A stretch of 64,000 nt of DNA from assembly GCA_965662345.1 (NCBI GenBank), contig CBFIHE010000001.1, forward strand, positions 62,001 to 126,000, read 5' to 3'. The notes beneath the pieces were generated by a model. The model searched no databases, had not been told where the DNA came from, and saw nothing but the letters and a program-made list of their open reading frames with translations. Both the position numbers and the translations under genes were made by a program. Below, one piece after another: positions 16,907 through 25,110 of the stretch; positions within the stretch are counted from its first letter, which is position 1; each line of letters starts with the position of its first letter. Source of the DNA: UBA6049 sp965662345 (GTDB lineage Bacteria; Bacteroidota; Bacteroidia; Flavobacteriales_G; Salibacteraceae).

Positions 16907-17707
16907 ATGAACTCACATGAAGTAGATTATCGCATCATTGGTGAAGAAATGCAATGCGTAGAAATAGAGTTAGACCCGCAAGAAGCTGTTGTGGCAGAAC
17001 CTGGAAGTCTAATGTTTATGAATTCAGATATTAAAATGGATACCATTTTAGGAGATGGATCTGCGGAGCATAAAGGCGTATTAGGTTCTTTATTTTCAGC
17101 GGGAAAACGCGTTCTTACCGGTGAGAATCTTTTTATGACAGTATACTCTAATCAGGGGTACGGTAAGAGTCATTGCACGTTTGCCTCTCCTTACCCAGGT
17201 AAAATTATTCCCATGGACTTGAGCGAGATGGGTGGAAAAGTGATTTGCCAGAAGAATGCATTTCTCTGTGCTGCTAAAGGTGTTTCTGTGGGTATTGAGT
17301 TTAGCAAGCGGTTAGGTGTTGGCTTTTTTGGTGGAGAAGGGTTTATTATGCAAAAGCTAGAGGGAGACGGAATGGCTTTTGTGCACGCAGGAGGTACTAT
17401 TGTAGAGCGTACATTAAAAATAGGTGAAACCATTCAGATTGATACAGGTTGTTTGGTTGCATTTACACGAGATGTCAATTATGATATCAAGTTTATTGGC
17501 GGAATCAGGAATACTTTTTTTGGTGGAGAGGGAGTATTCTTAGCCCAGCTTACAGGACCTGGAAAGGTTTGGATTCAATCTTTACCATTTAGTCGTTTAG
17601 CCGAACGCGTAATTTCTTCTGCTCCTAGCATGGGGGGTAAGCGTAGAGGAGAGGGCAGCATACTTGGTGGCATAGGTGGTATGCTAGATGGCGATAATCG
17701 TTTCTAG
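16907..17707 (+). CDS. AIM24/TIGR00266 family protein
   Basis: This 266-residue beta-rich protein has the family features EPGSLMFMNSDIKMDT near the start, repeated glycine turns (GFFGGEGFIMQKLEGDG, GGTIVERTLKIGE) and a C-terminal GGIGGMLDG. AIM24-type proteins adopt a double-layer beta prism of unknown function; the yeast member affects mitochondrial inner-membrane architecture. A TACTTTCG element (16876-16883) lies 24 nt before the ATG. The next gene starts 20 bases before this one ends, so the two are coupled, and a permease-like gene overlaps in turn. Confidence 0.88.
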   Translation: MNSHEVDYRIIGEEMQCVEIELDPQEAVVAEPGSLMFMNSDIKMDTILGDGSAEHKGVLGSLFSAGKRVLTGENLFMTVYSNQGYGKSHCTFASPYPGKIIPMDLSEMGGKVICQKNAFLCAAKGVSVGIEFSKRLGVGFFGGEGFIMQKLEGDGMAFVHAGGTIVERTLKIGETIQIDTGCLVAFTRDVNYDIKFIGGIRNTFFGGEGVFLAQLTGPGKVWIQSLPFSRLAERVISSAPSMGGKRRGEGSILGGIGGMLDGDNRF

Positions 17708-18374
17708 CTTGGAGAGAGAGAAGTTGAAAATTTCCGTTCCTAAAACCGCGCGTTATTACGTTGCAGGAAATCTAGACAAGAATACCAGAAAGTTGTGGTT
17801 GGTCTTGCATGGTTACGGGATGCTGGCAAACTACTTCATTAGAAAGTTTGATAACCTCGTTGACACAGATTCTGTTGTAATTGCGCCTGAAGGTTCGCAT
17901 AGGTTTTACCTAGAGGGTACAACGGGTAGGGTAGGTGCATCCTGGATGACCAAGGATGATCGATCAGTAGATATAGAGGACAATATGAATTACCTCAATT
18001 CGCTTATGGAGTCTGTTTACGCAAAGCTACATCCAGAGGCGGAAGTATATGTTTTGGGTTTTTCGCAGGGGTGTCCTACAGCGGCCAGGTATGTCATGCA
18101 AGCACCATCTTTACCTAAAGCTTTTATCGGCTATGCCTCTGATATTCCTAAGGATACTTTTGAAACAAAAGAGCAGCTTAGTAAGTGGGAGTCCATGAAG
18201 GTTTGTTTGGCCATTGGCAATGATGATCCATACATTCCTCAAAACCGAATTGAACCCCATCTACAAGAGCTAAAAACGGCTATTCCACATCTTTTGTACC
18301 TTCCCTATGACGGAGATCATCGCATTTTATCTGAACCTTTGAACAAAATAAAGCAGGCATGTCTTTCAACGTGA
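17688..18374 (+). CDS. Alpha/beta hydrolase (phospholipase/carboxylesterase type)
   Basis: This 228-residue cytoplasmic enzyme has the oxyanion segment LVLHGYGM, the nucleophile elbow GFSQG (Ser near residue 127), an acid in IGNDDPYIP and a His in YDGDHR. It resembles the esterase/acyl-protein thioesterase branch (Abhydrolase_2). The substrate is unknown. The ATG lies 20 bases inside the AIM24 gene and the 3' end overlaps the next gene by 16 bases, so all three are probably made together. Confidence 0.85.
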   Translation: MAIIVSSLEREKLKISVPKTARYYVAGNLDKNTRKLWLVLHGYGMLANYFIRKFDNLVDTDSVVIAPEGSHRFYLEGTTGRVGASWMTKDDRSVDIEDNMNYLNSLMESVYAKLHPEAEVYVLGFSQGCPTAARYVMQAPSLPKAFIGYASDIPKDTFETKEQLSKWESMKVCLAIGNDDPYIPQNRIEPHLQELKTAIPHLLYLPYDGDHRILSEPLNKIKQACLST

Positions 18375-19450
18375 AACGAATTATTGGAGTAATTGGCACT
18401 TTGGGCCTATTTGTACTTATGTGGTACGTAAGTAATATCGTGGTGTACTTACTCATTAGTATTGTAATATCACTTGTTTGCGCGCCACTACTGCATGTAT
18501 TGGGTAAGATTAGAATAAAGAACAAACCCTTCCCTAATTGGGCTAGTTCGTTACTTGCGCTACTTACGGTTTACACAGCTCTAATCTCTTTTTTAAGCGT
18601 GTTTACCCCAGTATTGGCAGAGGAAGTTCGCATTATATCTACTCTGAACATGGATGATGTGTACACAGCTTTTTCAGAACCAGTGAACTACTTAGAACGT
18701 AAAGCTGGTGAATACAACATTCAGCCAGATCCTGCCATGTCTAATCGCGAGTATGTAAAGACTAAAGTGTTGGGCTTAATGGACCTATCACAAATACCAG
18801 ATTTTTTTGCGGGATTGGTTTCAGGATTGGGTAATGTGCTCATCGCCTTTTTCAGTATTTCTTTCATCTCTTTTTTCTTGATGAAAGATCGTTGGATAGT
18901 GGGAGGAATGATTGAGGCTCTTACCCCAGATCAGTACATGGAACAAGTAAAGGAAGTGCTATTTAAATCTAAGAAAACGCTAACCCGATATTTTGTTGGT
19001 CTCATTATTCAAGTTACGTTAATAACCACCTTATTGAGTATTACCCTTTCAATGTTTGGAGTGCGAAATGCCCTAGTGATAGGCTTTTTTGGTGGAATGA
19101 TTAATGTGATTCCTTACATCGGACCACTTATAGGAGCTGCATTTGGTCTTGTAATAGGTATAACAACCAATTTAGATTCTGAAACTGCAATAGGTATTTT
19201 ATCTTTTCAAATTATAGGTACTTTCTTAGCTGTTCAAATGCTGGATAACTTCATTTTTCAGCCGTTGATTTTCAGTAATAGTATAGATGCTCACCCCTTA
19301 GAAATTTTTCTTGTGATCATGATTGCGGGTCAGTTGGCTGGTATAACTGGTATGGTACTAGCTGTTCCAGCCTACTCTTTTTTACGAATAGTTGGTGCTG
19401 CTTTTTTCTCAGAATTCAAATTGATTAAGCATCTAACAAAAGACATTTGA
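18359..19450 (+). CDS. AI-2E (PerM) family transporter
   Basis: This 363-residue membrane protein has eight or so spans in the PerM/AI-2E pattern: an N-terminal hydrophobic block, a soluble loop around residues 90-150, and a second block with GGMINVIPYIGPLIGAAFG and the C-terminal MVLAVPAYSFLRI. The family includes the putative autoinducer-2 exporter TqsA and Na+/H+ antiporters, so the substrate is open. It overlaps the upstream hydrolase by 16 bases and abuts the convergent T9SS gene with no spacer. Confidence 0.88.
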   Translation: MSFNVKRIIGVIGTLGLFVLMWYVSNIVVYLLISIVISLVCAPLLHVLGKIRIKNKPFPNWASSLLALLTVYTALISFLSVFTPVLAEEVRIISTLNMDDVYTAFSEPVNYLERKAGEYNIQPDPAMSNREYVKTKVLGLMDLSQIPDFFAGLVSGLGNVLIAFFSISFISFFLMKDRWIVGGMIEALTPDQYMEQVKEVLFKSKKTLTRYFVGLIIQVTLITTLLSITLSMFGVRNALVIGFFGGMINVIPYIGPLIGAAFGLVIGITTNLDSETAIGILSFQIIGTFLAVQMLDNFIFQPLIFSNSIDAHPLEIFLVIMIAGQLAGITGMVLAVPAYSFLRIVGAAFFSEFKLIKHLTKDI

Positions 19451-20902
19451 TCATTGCTTTATGATTTGCTTGATAGTCTCATTTCCTTCGCTATCAGTTG
19501 CTTTCATAATGTAAATGCCTGCGGGAAACCAGCTGATGTCTATGCTTCCATTTTGAGGAATATACGTTCCCATCATTTGTCCTGATAGGCTGTAGATATT
19601 TACTGTTTTTGGTGAACCATTGTTTGAAAAAGAAATGGTTTCAATAACAGGATTGGGGTATACCTCAAAACCTTCTGTAAGCTTCTCTTTAAGGTCATTT
19701 ACGGATGTTGGTGAAGCACATAGAACTTTGAGACTATCGAAATAAATGGCTGCTGCCTCTAAGGCGGGGGTCACGCAGCCGCCATGATCTAGGTTGCCTC
19801 TATTGATGGCTTTGATATCTGTGGCTCCATTTGAGAGCATGGTAGATTCTGCCAATAGGCTATTTTGGAAGAATACTTGTTCATCTGCGGTGCAGTAATA
19901 CATACGTACGGGTCTCTCTGGAGTCCAGTCATAATTGTCATTATCTTCTAAGGCTACCCATAGCGGATGGGTTCTTCCACTGGAATCGCTTCTGAAGTTG
20001 AGCAAGAATGTATCTACCAAAAAAGAGTCCAAATATGGAGGCAAAAGAGCATTTACTGCATCCATATCACTATTCCCATCAAATAAAGGTGGAATAAGCG
20101 TATCGTACGGAGACTTTAACACATCACTGATGTTGTTGTAAATGTTACCGTACGCCAACTCATAACTCATGAGCAAATAAACCACGTAGCCAGGCGTATT
20201 ATACGGATTACCGGATAGTAAAGGGTCACTTTGAGCCCCAGACATATTGAAAGGTCCGCTACATGGTGCAGATGCTACAACATTAAACTCGCTATACAGG
20301 CTATTATCCTGAATGTATTTGTGGGTTGCCATTGCTGCGTGTCCGCCTTGTGAGTAACCGGTTAAGAATACTTGCCCATTATGCTCAAAATTGCCAAGCT
20401 GGTCTAGCAGCTCTTTTGCGGCTCGCATGGCGTCTATAGTTGCTGTAGCTTGAGATTGTGCGTGTACATAAGGATGTATACCAGCATGATCTCCCAACCC
20501 TAAATAATCTGGCATTACCGTTACATAGCCTATGCCGCTGAATAGCTTACCAAGTATAGATTCAAAGTTATTTCTGCTTGGTACATTATCATCTTCAAGA
20601 ACAGTACCATGGCAATATGCAATCATGGGTAAGCTGTCGCAATTCTGTGTTCCTGTAATTTCTTGAGGAAAAACAACCATACCCGATGCTACTGTTGGTG
20701 TACCGTCAACATCTACTGTATTGTAGGTTATTCTGTAGAACTCAATGTCATACTCTACTGGAAAAGGAGAAAACAAGTTCAAAGCAGTTGCGGGTGTGTT
20801 AGCTATAAAACTTGAACTAACCAAGCTTGTTTGTGAAAAACCAATTGTGGTAGCTAGTACCAAAACAAGACTTATGAACGGATGTAAATAACGTTGTGCC
20901 AT
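19451..20902 (-). CDS. T9SS-exported alpha/beta hydrolase (secreted lipase-like)
   Basis: About 483 residues. A signal peptide (to about residue 24, TTIGFSQ) is followed by a hydrolase domain with MIAYCHGTV (oxyanion side) and the nucleophile elbow GYSQGGHAA, and a catalytic His probably in NRGNLDHGG. The last 80 residues are a T9SS type A sorting domain (FEVYPNPVIETISF, ending in an IKQIIKQ strand). It is therefore likely secreted or bound at the cell surface. Start chosen at the ATG before AQRYLHP; a TAATTTCG element (20923-20930) lies 21 nt upstream, whereas the longer in-frame start lies beyond it. Confidence 0.9.
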   Translation of the reverse strand: MAQRYLHPFISLVLVLATTIGFSQTSLVSSSFIANTPATALNLFSPFPVEYDIEFYRITYNTVDVDGTPTVASGMVVFPQEITGTQNCDSLPMIAYCHGTVLEDDNVPSRNNFESILGKLFSGIGYVTVMPDYLGLGDHAGIHPYVHAQSQATATIDAMRAAKELLDQLGNFEHNGQVFLTGYSQGGHAAMATHKYIQDNSLYSEFNVVASAPCSGPFNMSGAQSDPLLSGNPYNTPGYVVYLLMSYELAYGNIYNNISDVLKSPYDTLIPPLFDGNSDMDAVNALLPPYLDSFLVDTFLLNFRSDSSGRTHPLWVALEDNDNYDWTPERPVRMYYCTADEQVFFQNSLLAESTMLSNGATDIKAINRGNLDHGGCVTPALEAAAIYFDSLKVLCASPTSVNDLKEKLTEGFEVYPNPVIETISFSNNGSPKTVNIYSLSGQMMGTYIPQNGSIDISWFPAGIYIMKATDSEGNETIKQIIKQ

Positions 20903-20922
20903 GATTACGAAATTGTTAAGGA

Positions 20923-20930
20923 CGAAATTA
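20923..20930 (-). promoter_or_regulatory. -7 promoter element for the T9SS hydrolase
   Basis: On the minus strand this reads TAATTTCG, one base from the consensus, with its G 21 nt before the ATG. The TTCG variant recurs in this window. Confidence 0.4.
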
Positions 20931-21084
20931 ACATCAAAAATGAATTGAAACCTAATTATCAACAGGTCATTTTGAATAACTGTTACTTGGCATAATCAAC
21001 TTAACTGTTATATCCGATTAGTTTAGTGAAGCATTTGAACAGAATGCAGTCAATTTATAAATCACTCATAAACAGGAGAAAGTC

Positions 21085-21249
21085 ATGGAAGAGCAGCTTA
21101 AAAATCGAATTTTGGAGTTACGAGGTAAACTAACTGGAGACATGTTTCAAGATATGGAGGTACGTGATGAGATACACAACCTTGAAATGAAGCTGAACGG
21201 TACCAAGCCTACGGATTCTCATTTTGATTGTATAGGCTGCGGGAGTTAG
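21085..21249 (+). CDS. 54-residue small protein ending in CIGCGS
   Basis: An intact short frame with a good ribosome site (AGGAGA, 8 nt upstream of the ATG) and its own terminator 31 nt after the stop. The protein is charged and helical (MEEQLKNRILELRGKLTGD at the start, DEIHNLEMKLNG in the middle) and ends in FDCIGCGS, a C-x-x-C pair that could bind metal or be redox-active. I recall similar tiny proteins in Flavobacteriia but cannot name the family. Its good Shine-Dalgarno site is unusual for Bacteroidota. Function unknown. Confidence 0.75.
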   Translation: MEEQLKNRILELRGKLTGDMFQDMEVRDEIHNLEMKLNGTKPTDSHFDCIGCGS

Positions 21250-21280
21250 TCTTCTATTCCAATAAGATTCAATAGATAAG

Positions 21281-21309
21281 AGCCAATTCAATTAGGATTG
21301 GCTTTTTTT
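21281..21309 (+). terminator. Intrinsic terminator after the 54-residue protein gene
   Basis: Stem AGCCAAT/ATTGGCT around a 9-nt loop, followed by seven T on the plus strand. Confidence 0.8.
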
Positions 21310-21314
21310 ATGCG

Positions 21315-22031
21315 TCAATTTGCATTTTTTAATTCTCCAGAACCTGAACCAGTCCTGTTTAAAATAGGTGCACCTTTGTAAAAGATATCTCCAGAGCCTG
21401 TAATTGATGCACTCAACACGTGCAGCACTCTTACTTGAGCATTTCCAGACGAAATAATATTTAATACCGCTGTATCTGTTGCCAATTCAAAGCCGTAAAA
21501 GTCTGCTGATGTTGTAAGCACTACATCGGCTTTGCCCGTGTAACCAGCAAAGCGTAGTTCACCCGCACCAAAAGACTGCACGTTTAACTCATTAAGCTCA
21601 ACCAATAAATCACAATCTCCAGAGGCATTAGATTGTATGGTTAGTTTCTCCTGAGTTATTTTCTCTGTGCTTCTAATAGCTCCAGGCCCGCTTAGAACAA
21701 TAGACTCAATAGAAGGCGTTTTTACATTTATACGAATGGCTTCATGTTTTTCAACACAACCGTTAAATTCTAAACGTAATATGCTGTCTGAAACCAGGGT
21801 TCTGATTTCTTCTTGAATGTTTGCCTGAGCAATTACGTCTACTATGGGAAGGGATAATGAAGTATCTACCTCAAAGTATACAGCCGCAGATAGTCCTACT
21901 TCAACTGTATTAAATTGGGCTACGGCTCTGCTTTGTAGCAACCTGTCACCAGAGGCTTGAATACAATCTCCATTTTGGCTGCAAGACGCAGCTATAATTA
22001 TAACAAATATGAAAATGACGAATCTTTTCAT
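21315..22031 (-). CDS. GIN-domain (DUF2807) lipoprotein, second copy
   Basis: This 238-residue protein has a lipobox IAASC at residues 13-17 and the GIN-domain opening AVAQFNTVEVGLSAAVYFEVD, followed by many short beta strands ending in GSGSGEL. It belongs to the same family as the protein at 583-1326, but sequence similarity is limited to the fold pattern. Probably exported and lipid-anchored; function unknown. A TATTTTCG element lies 7 nt before the ATG on the minus strand (22038-22045). Confidence 0.85.
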   Translation of the reverse strand: MKRFVIFIFVIIIAASCSQNGDCIQASGDRLLQSRAVAQFNTVEVGLSAAVYFEVDTSLSLPIVDVIAQANIQEEIRTLVSDSILRLEFNGCVEKHEAIRINVKTPSIESIVLSGPGAIRSTEKITQEKLTIQSNASGDCDLLVELNELNVQSFGAGELRFAGYTGKADVVLTTSADFYGFELATDTAVLNIISSGNAQVRVLHVLSASITGSGDIFYKGAPILNRTGSGSGELKNAN

Positions 22032-22079
22032 GTGCCGCGAAAATAACGTAACGATTTCGCTTTATTGGGTGTGGACTGC

Positions 22080-22087
22080 TATTTTTG
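22080..22087 (+). promoter_or_regulatory. -7 promoter element abutting the miaE start
   Basis: TATTTTTG, a perfect consensus match, with its G exactly 5 nt before the miaE ATG. If used, the mRNA would begin at or within 2 nt of the start codon. Confidence 0.45.
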
Positions 22088-22091
22088 CTAC

Positions 22092-22688
22092 ATGAGCAAG
22101 CGGATGTTGAAACTGAGGTTACCCACAGACCCAAGGTGGGTAAACATGGCAGAGAAAGATTTAGAAGAAATTCTTACAGACCATGCGTATTGCGAACAGA
22201 AAGCCGCTTCAACAGCAATTAGCCTGATTGTACAATTTCCTGAGTATCCGGATTTGGTAAGTAAAATGGCAGATTTGGTCCAAGAAGAGATGGACCACTT
22301 TAAGCGGGTACACGACTTCATACAGGAAAGAGGACTAAAGCTTGGAAGAGAGCGAAAAGACGAATACGTGAATCAACTCGCTGTATACTTCAAAAAGTCA
22401 GGAAAAAGCCGAATAGACCAGTTGGTTGATAAGTTACTTTTTTGTGCCATGATTGAGGCGCGTAGTTGTGAGCGTTTTCGAGTGCTCTCAGAAAACATTT
22501 CAGATCAAGAACTATCTGATTTTTACTTTGAGCTCATGAAATCAGAAGCGGCTCACTACAGCATGTTTCTTTTGCTTGCTAAAGATTTTCAGCCTGCCGA
22601 TGTGGTAGATGAGAAATGGAATGCATTGCTCGATTTTGAGGGCGAACTCATACAGTCTTTCGGGAAATCAGTTGGGATTCACGGGTAG
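22092..22688 (+). CDS. miaE: tRNA-(ms2io6A)-hydroxylase MiaE
   Basis: This 198-residue ferritin-like di-iron enzyme hydroxylates the isopentenyl group of the modified adenosine at tRNA position 37. Iron ligands are visible in the helices DHAYCEQKAAST, EEMDHFKRVH, MIEARSCERF and MKSEAAHYSMF (paired E and E-x-x-H). I chose the ATG at 22092 (MSKRMLKLRLPTDPRW) because the family begins here and the upstream extension starts with TTG. The 3' end overlaps the convergent thioesterase gene by 21 bases. Confidence 0.93.
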   Translation: MSKRMLKLRLPTDPRWVNMAEKDLEEILTDHAYCEQKAASTAISLIVQFPEYPDLVSKMADLVQEEMDHFKRVHDFIQERGLKLGRERKDEYVNQLAVYFKKSGKSRIDQLVDKLLFCAMIEARSCERFRVLSENISDQELSDFYFELMKSEAAHYSMFLLLAKDFQPADVVDEKWNALLDFEGELIQSFGKSVGIHG

Positions 22689-23105
22689 CGTGTCTCTTGT
22701 AGTATTAAAGTGTTCAACTTTTTCCCGCCAATCTATTGGAACAGGAGCCGTTTTCATTTGTGTGTTATCAAAGCACACCAATACATTCTTTCCTTTGGCG
22801 CAGAGCTTATCTCCTTTAGCCGATCGAACCACAAGTTCAAAATGTACCTCAAAGCTTTTCTCCCCTAGCTTAACGATTTCAACGTCACAATATAACTCAT
22901 CATGAAGTAGAATAGGATGAAGGTAATCAATTGAGGTGTGGGCGAGTAGCGTGCCAAACTTACTCCAGTCGTGCTCGCGGCCAATTACCTTTCTGAAATA
23001 GCCAATTCTACCTTGTTCAACATAGGTGATGAAAACAGCATTGTTCACATGATTCATCGCATCTAAGTCTCTGAATCTGATTGTGATGGGGGTTCTGTGC
23101 TTCAT
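22668..23105 (-). CDS. Acyl-CoA thioesterase, hotdog fold (YbgC/4-HBT type)
   Basis: This 145-residue protein has the 4-hydroxybenzoyl-CoA thioesterase pattern: ITIRFRDLDAMNHVNNAVFITYVEQGR, with the catalytic Asp/His/Asn cluster in DLDAMNHVNN. It probably cleaves acyl-CoA thioesters in the cytoplasm; chain length is unknown. It starts 20 nt after the sugar-dehydratase gene on the same strand, so it is likely co-transcribed with it. It overlaps miaE tail to tail. Confidence 0.88.
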   Translation of the reverse strand: MKHRTPITIRFRDLDAMNHVNNAVFITYVEQGRIGYFRKVIGREHDWSKFGTLLAHTSIDYLHPILLHDELYCDVEIVKLGEKSFEVHFELVVRSAKGDKLCAKGKNVLVCFDNTQMKTAPVPIDWREKVEHFNTTRDTLPVNPN

Positions 23106-23125
23106 TTTATATTACGATGTAATTA

Positions 23126-24997
23126 TCAGGGGTCTAGTTTAGAGTAAACAGAATTCTTACTCAGGTACTCAGGTACTAGTTCCTTCATTTTTTTAACAAT
23201 GGCCATGTTGTCTTGCGAATCATGAAGGCTTATCAGGTTATTGATTTGGGTAGACATTAAATCAAAAGAAAAAGCACGCACCTTAGCAATCATAATTTGC
23301 GGATGATGGGTTTTTAGCGTATTCTCTTCGTTCGCCAAAAGTTCTTCATAGAGCTTTTCGCCAGGACGTAATCCACTAAATTTAATTTGAATATCTCTGC
23401 CTAATTCCAGTCCAGATAGCCTAATCATCTTTTTGGCTAAGTCGATGATTTTAACGCTTTTACCCATATCAAAAATGAAGATTTCACCACCTTCACCCAT
23501 CATGCCGGCTTCCAAAACTAATTGACAAGCCTCTGGAATGGTCATAAAGAATCGAGTAATATCTGGGTGGGTAACCGTTACGGGTCCACCTTTTTCTATC
23601 TGTTTTCTAAAGAGTGGAATAACAGATCCGTTAGAGCCCAGCACATTACCAAAACGAGTGGTTATATATTGGGTGTTACTTACACCATTTTTACTTTGAG
23701 CATATATTTCTGCAATACGTTTGCTAGCTCCCATTACATTCGTGGGATTCACAGCTTTATCCGTACTAACCATTACAAATCGCTCAACTTGATATTTGTC
23801 TGCTAAGTCTACAAGTGTTTTGGTACCGTTAACATTGGTTCTAATAGCTTCGGCTGGATTGTCTTCCATTAAAGGAACATGTTTGTACGCAGCCGCGTGA
23901 TAAACCACTTGTGGTTTAAACGTACTAAATACGTTCTCCATACGATGCGCATCACGAATATCCCCCATCACAACTTCTGCAATAGAGTTACCGTAAGCCT
24001 CCTTAATTTCTAAGTCTATTTCGTAAATAGGAGATTCTGCTTGATCTAACATTAAGATGCGCTCGGGGTTGAACTTGGCTATTTGCCTAACCAACCCACT
24101 TCCAATAGAACCAGCGGCACCAGTAACTAAAACAATTTTTCCGCTGAGTTGACTACTTATTTGGTCTAAATCTAGTTGAATTTGTTTTCTGCCCAATAAG
24201 TCTTCAATGCTAACATCCTTAATCTGCTTAATATTAATTTCACCATTAATCCAATCGGCAACAGGAGGTACATTTAAAGGCTTAACCTTGTAGTTTAAGG
24301 CAAGCTCAACAATCTCAGATTTCTTTTCGTTTTCAATATTCTGAACGGCAATAATTAACTGATCTGGCTTATCTGAGATTAAAAAATCTTCCAACTCATT
24401 TCCTGAGAGGATGGGAGTTCCCTCGAGTCGTTTACCCACCTTGGATTTATCATCGTCAAAAAAAGCAGCTACATTGTATTTACTGTCTATCAACCTATCC
24501 AATGCGCGTTTTGCTGTAAGGCCAGATTGCCCGGCCCCGTATATGGCAACTCTTGTTTTTGACTTACTCGTTCTTTGTATTTCATGGTAAACTAGTTTTA
24601 CAGTAACTCTAACCGAGCCCATGATGAATACAGCGAGTAAGAAATCAATAACAATTACAGAGTAGGGAATAAGAAAGTAGCCACCTGTGAAAAAGCGAGC
24701 CACATTTATGAAAGCATAAGTGATTGATGAAATAACTACTGCCATGAATATGCGCATGAAGTCATTTAGTCCAGTATGTCTAATAACTCCTGCATATGGC
24801 TTAAAAATGTAGAATGCCACCAGCTTTACAAACAATGCTAAAGAGAAGGTGACTGGAAAATGCCTGTACTCCTCTTCTGGAATAGAAAAGTTAAACCTGA
24901 GTAAATAAGCTAGAAGTAACGCCAATAAGACCGCGGCCATATCAATGCCTAAGATGATCCATCGGGGTGCGTTTTTATCTAGGTAAAAGCCTTTCAT
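23126..24997 (-). CDS. Membrane-bound nucleoside-diphosphate-sugar 4,6-dehydratase (CapD/WbpM type)
   Basis: About 623 residues: four N-terminal spans (about 10-120), a Rossmann CoA-binding-like domain (YGAGQSG near 155) and a C-terminal SDR domain with VTGAAGSIGSG as the NAD motif. The catalytic lysine lies in NVMGASKRIAE, where Met replaces the usual Tyr, as in WbpM and FlaA1 (an S-M-K triad). It makes a 4-keto-6-deoxy sugar nucleotide for surface polysaccharide or glycan. An in-frame ATG at 25075 exists, but a perfect -7 element (25019-25026) lies downstream of it and 22 nt before the ATG at 24997, which I chose. Confidence 0.93.
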   Translation of the reverse strand: MKGFYLDKNAPRWIILGIDMAAVLLALLLAYLLRFNFSIPEEEYRHFPVTFSLALFVKLVAFYIFKPYAGVIRHTGLNDFMRIFMAVVISSITYAFINVARFFTGGYFLIPYSVIVIDFLLAVFIMGSVRVTVKLVYHEIQRTSKSKTRVAIYGAGQSGLTAKRALDRLIDSKYNVAAFFDDDKSKVGKRLEGTPILSGNELEDFLISDKPDQLIIAVQNIENEKKSEIVELALNYKVKPLNVPPVADWINGEINIKQIKDVSIEDLLGRKQIQLDLDQISSQLSGKIVLVTGAAGSIGSGLVRQIAKFNPERILMLDQAESPIYEIDLEIKEAYGNSIAEVVMGDIRDAHRMENVFSTFKPQVVYHAAAYKHVPLMEDNPAEAIRTNVNGTKTLVDLADKYQVERFVMVSTDKAVNPTNVMGASKRIAEIYAQSKNGVSNTQYITTRFGNVLGSNGSVIPLFRKQIEKGGPVTVTHPDITRFFMTIPEACQLVLEAGMMGEGGEIFIFDMGKSVKIIDLAKKMIRLSGLELGRDIQIKFSGLRPGEKLYEELLANEENTLKTHHPQIMIAKVRAFSFDLMSTQINNLISLHDSQDNMAIVKKMKELVPEYLSKNSVYSKLDP

Positions 24998-25018
24998 TCT
25001 ACTTTTAGGAATAGCCTG

Positions 25019-25026
25019 CAAATATA
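25019..25026 (-). promoter_or_regulatory. -7 promoter element for the sugar dehydratase
   Basis: On the minus strand TATATTTG, a perfect match, 22 nt before the ATG at 24997. It is divergent from the gcvT element. Confidence 0.5.
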
Positions 25027-25084
25027 AGCGGTTCCTTGGTGTAAGCCTAAGTGCTCTCTTGAAAATAGCAACCACCTTGAATAC

Positions 25085-25092
25085 TATATTTG
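25085..25092 (+). promoter_or_regulatory. -7 promoter element for gcvT
   Basis: TATATTTG, a perfect match, 19 nt before the gcvT ATG. A possible -33 TTG lies at 25059-25061 (spacer 23). Confidence 0.55.
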
Positions 25093-25110
25093 CGCCACAA
25101 TATTCGTATA

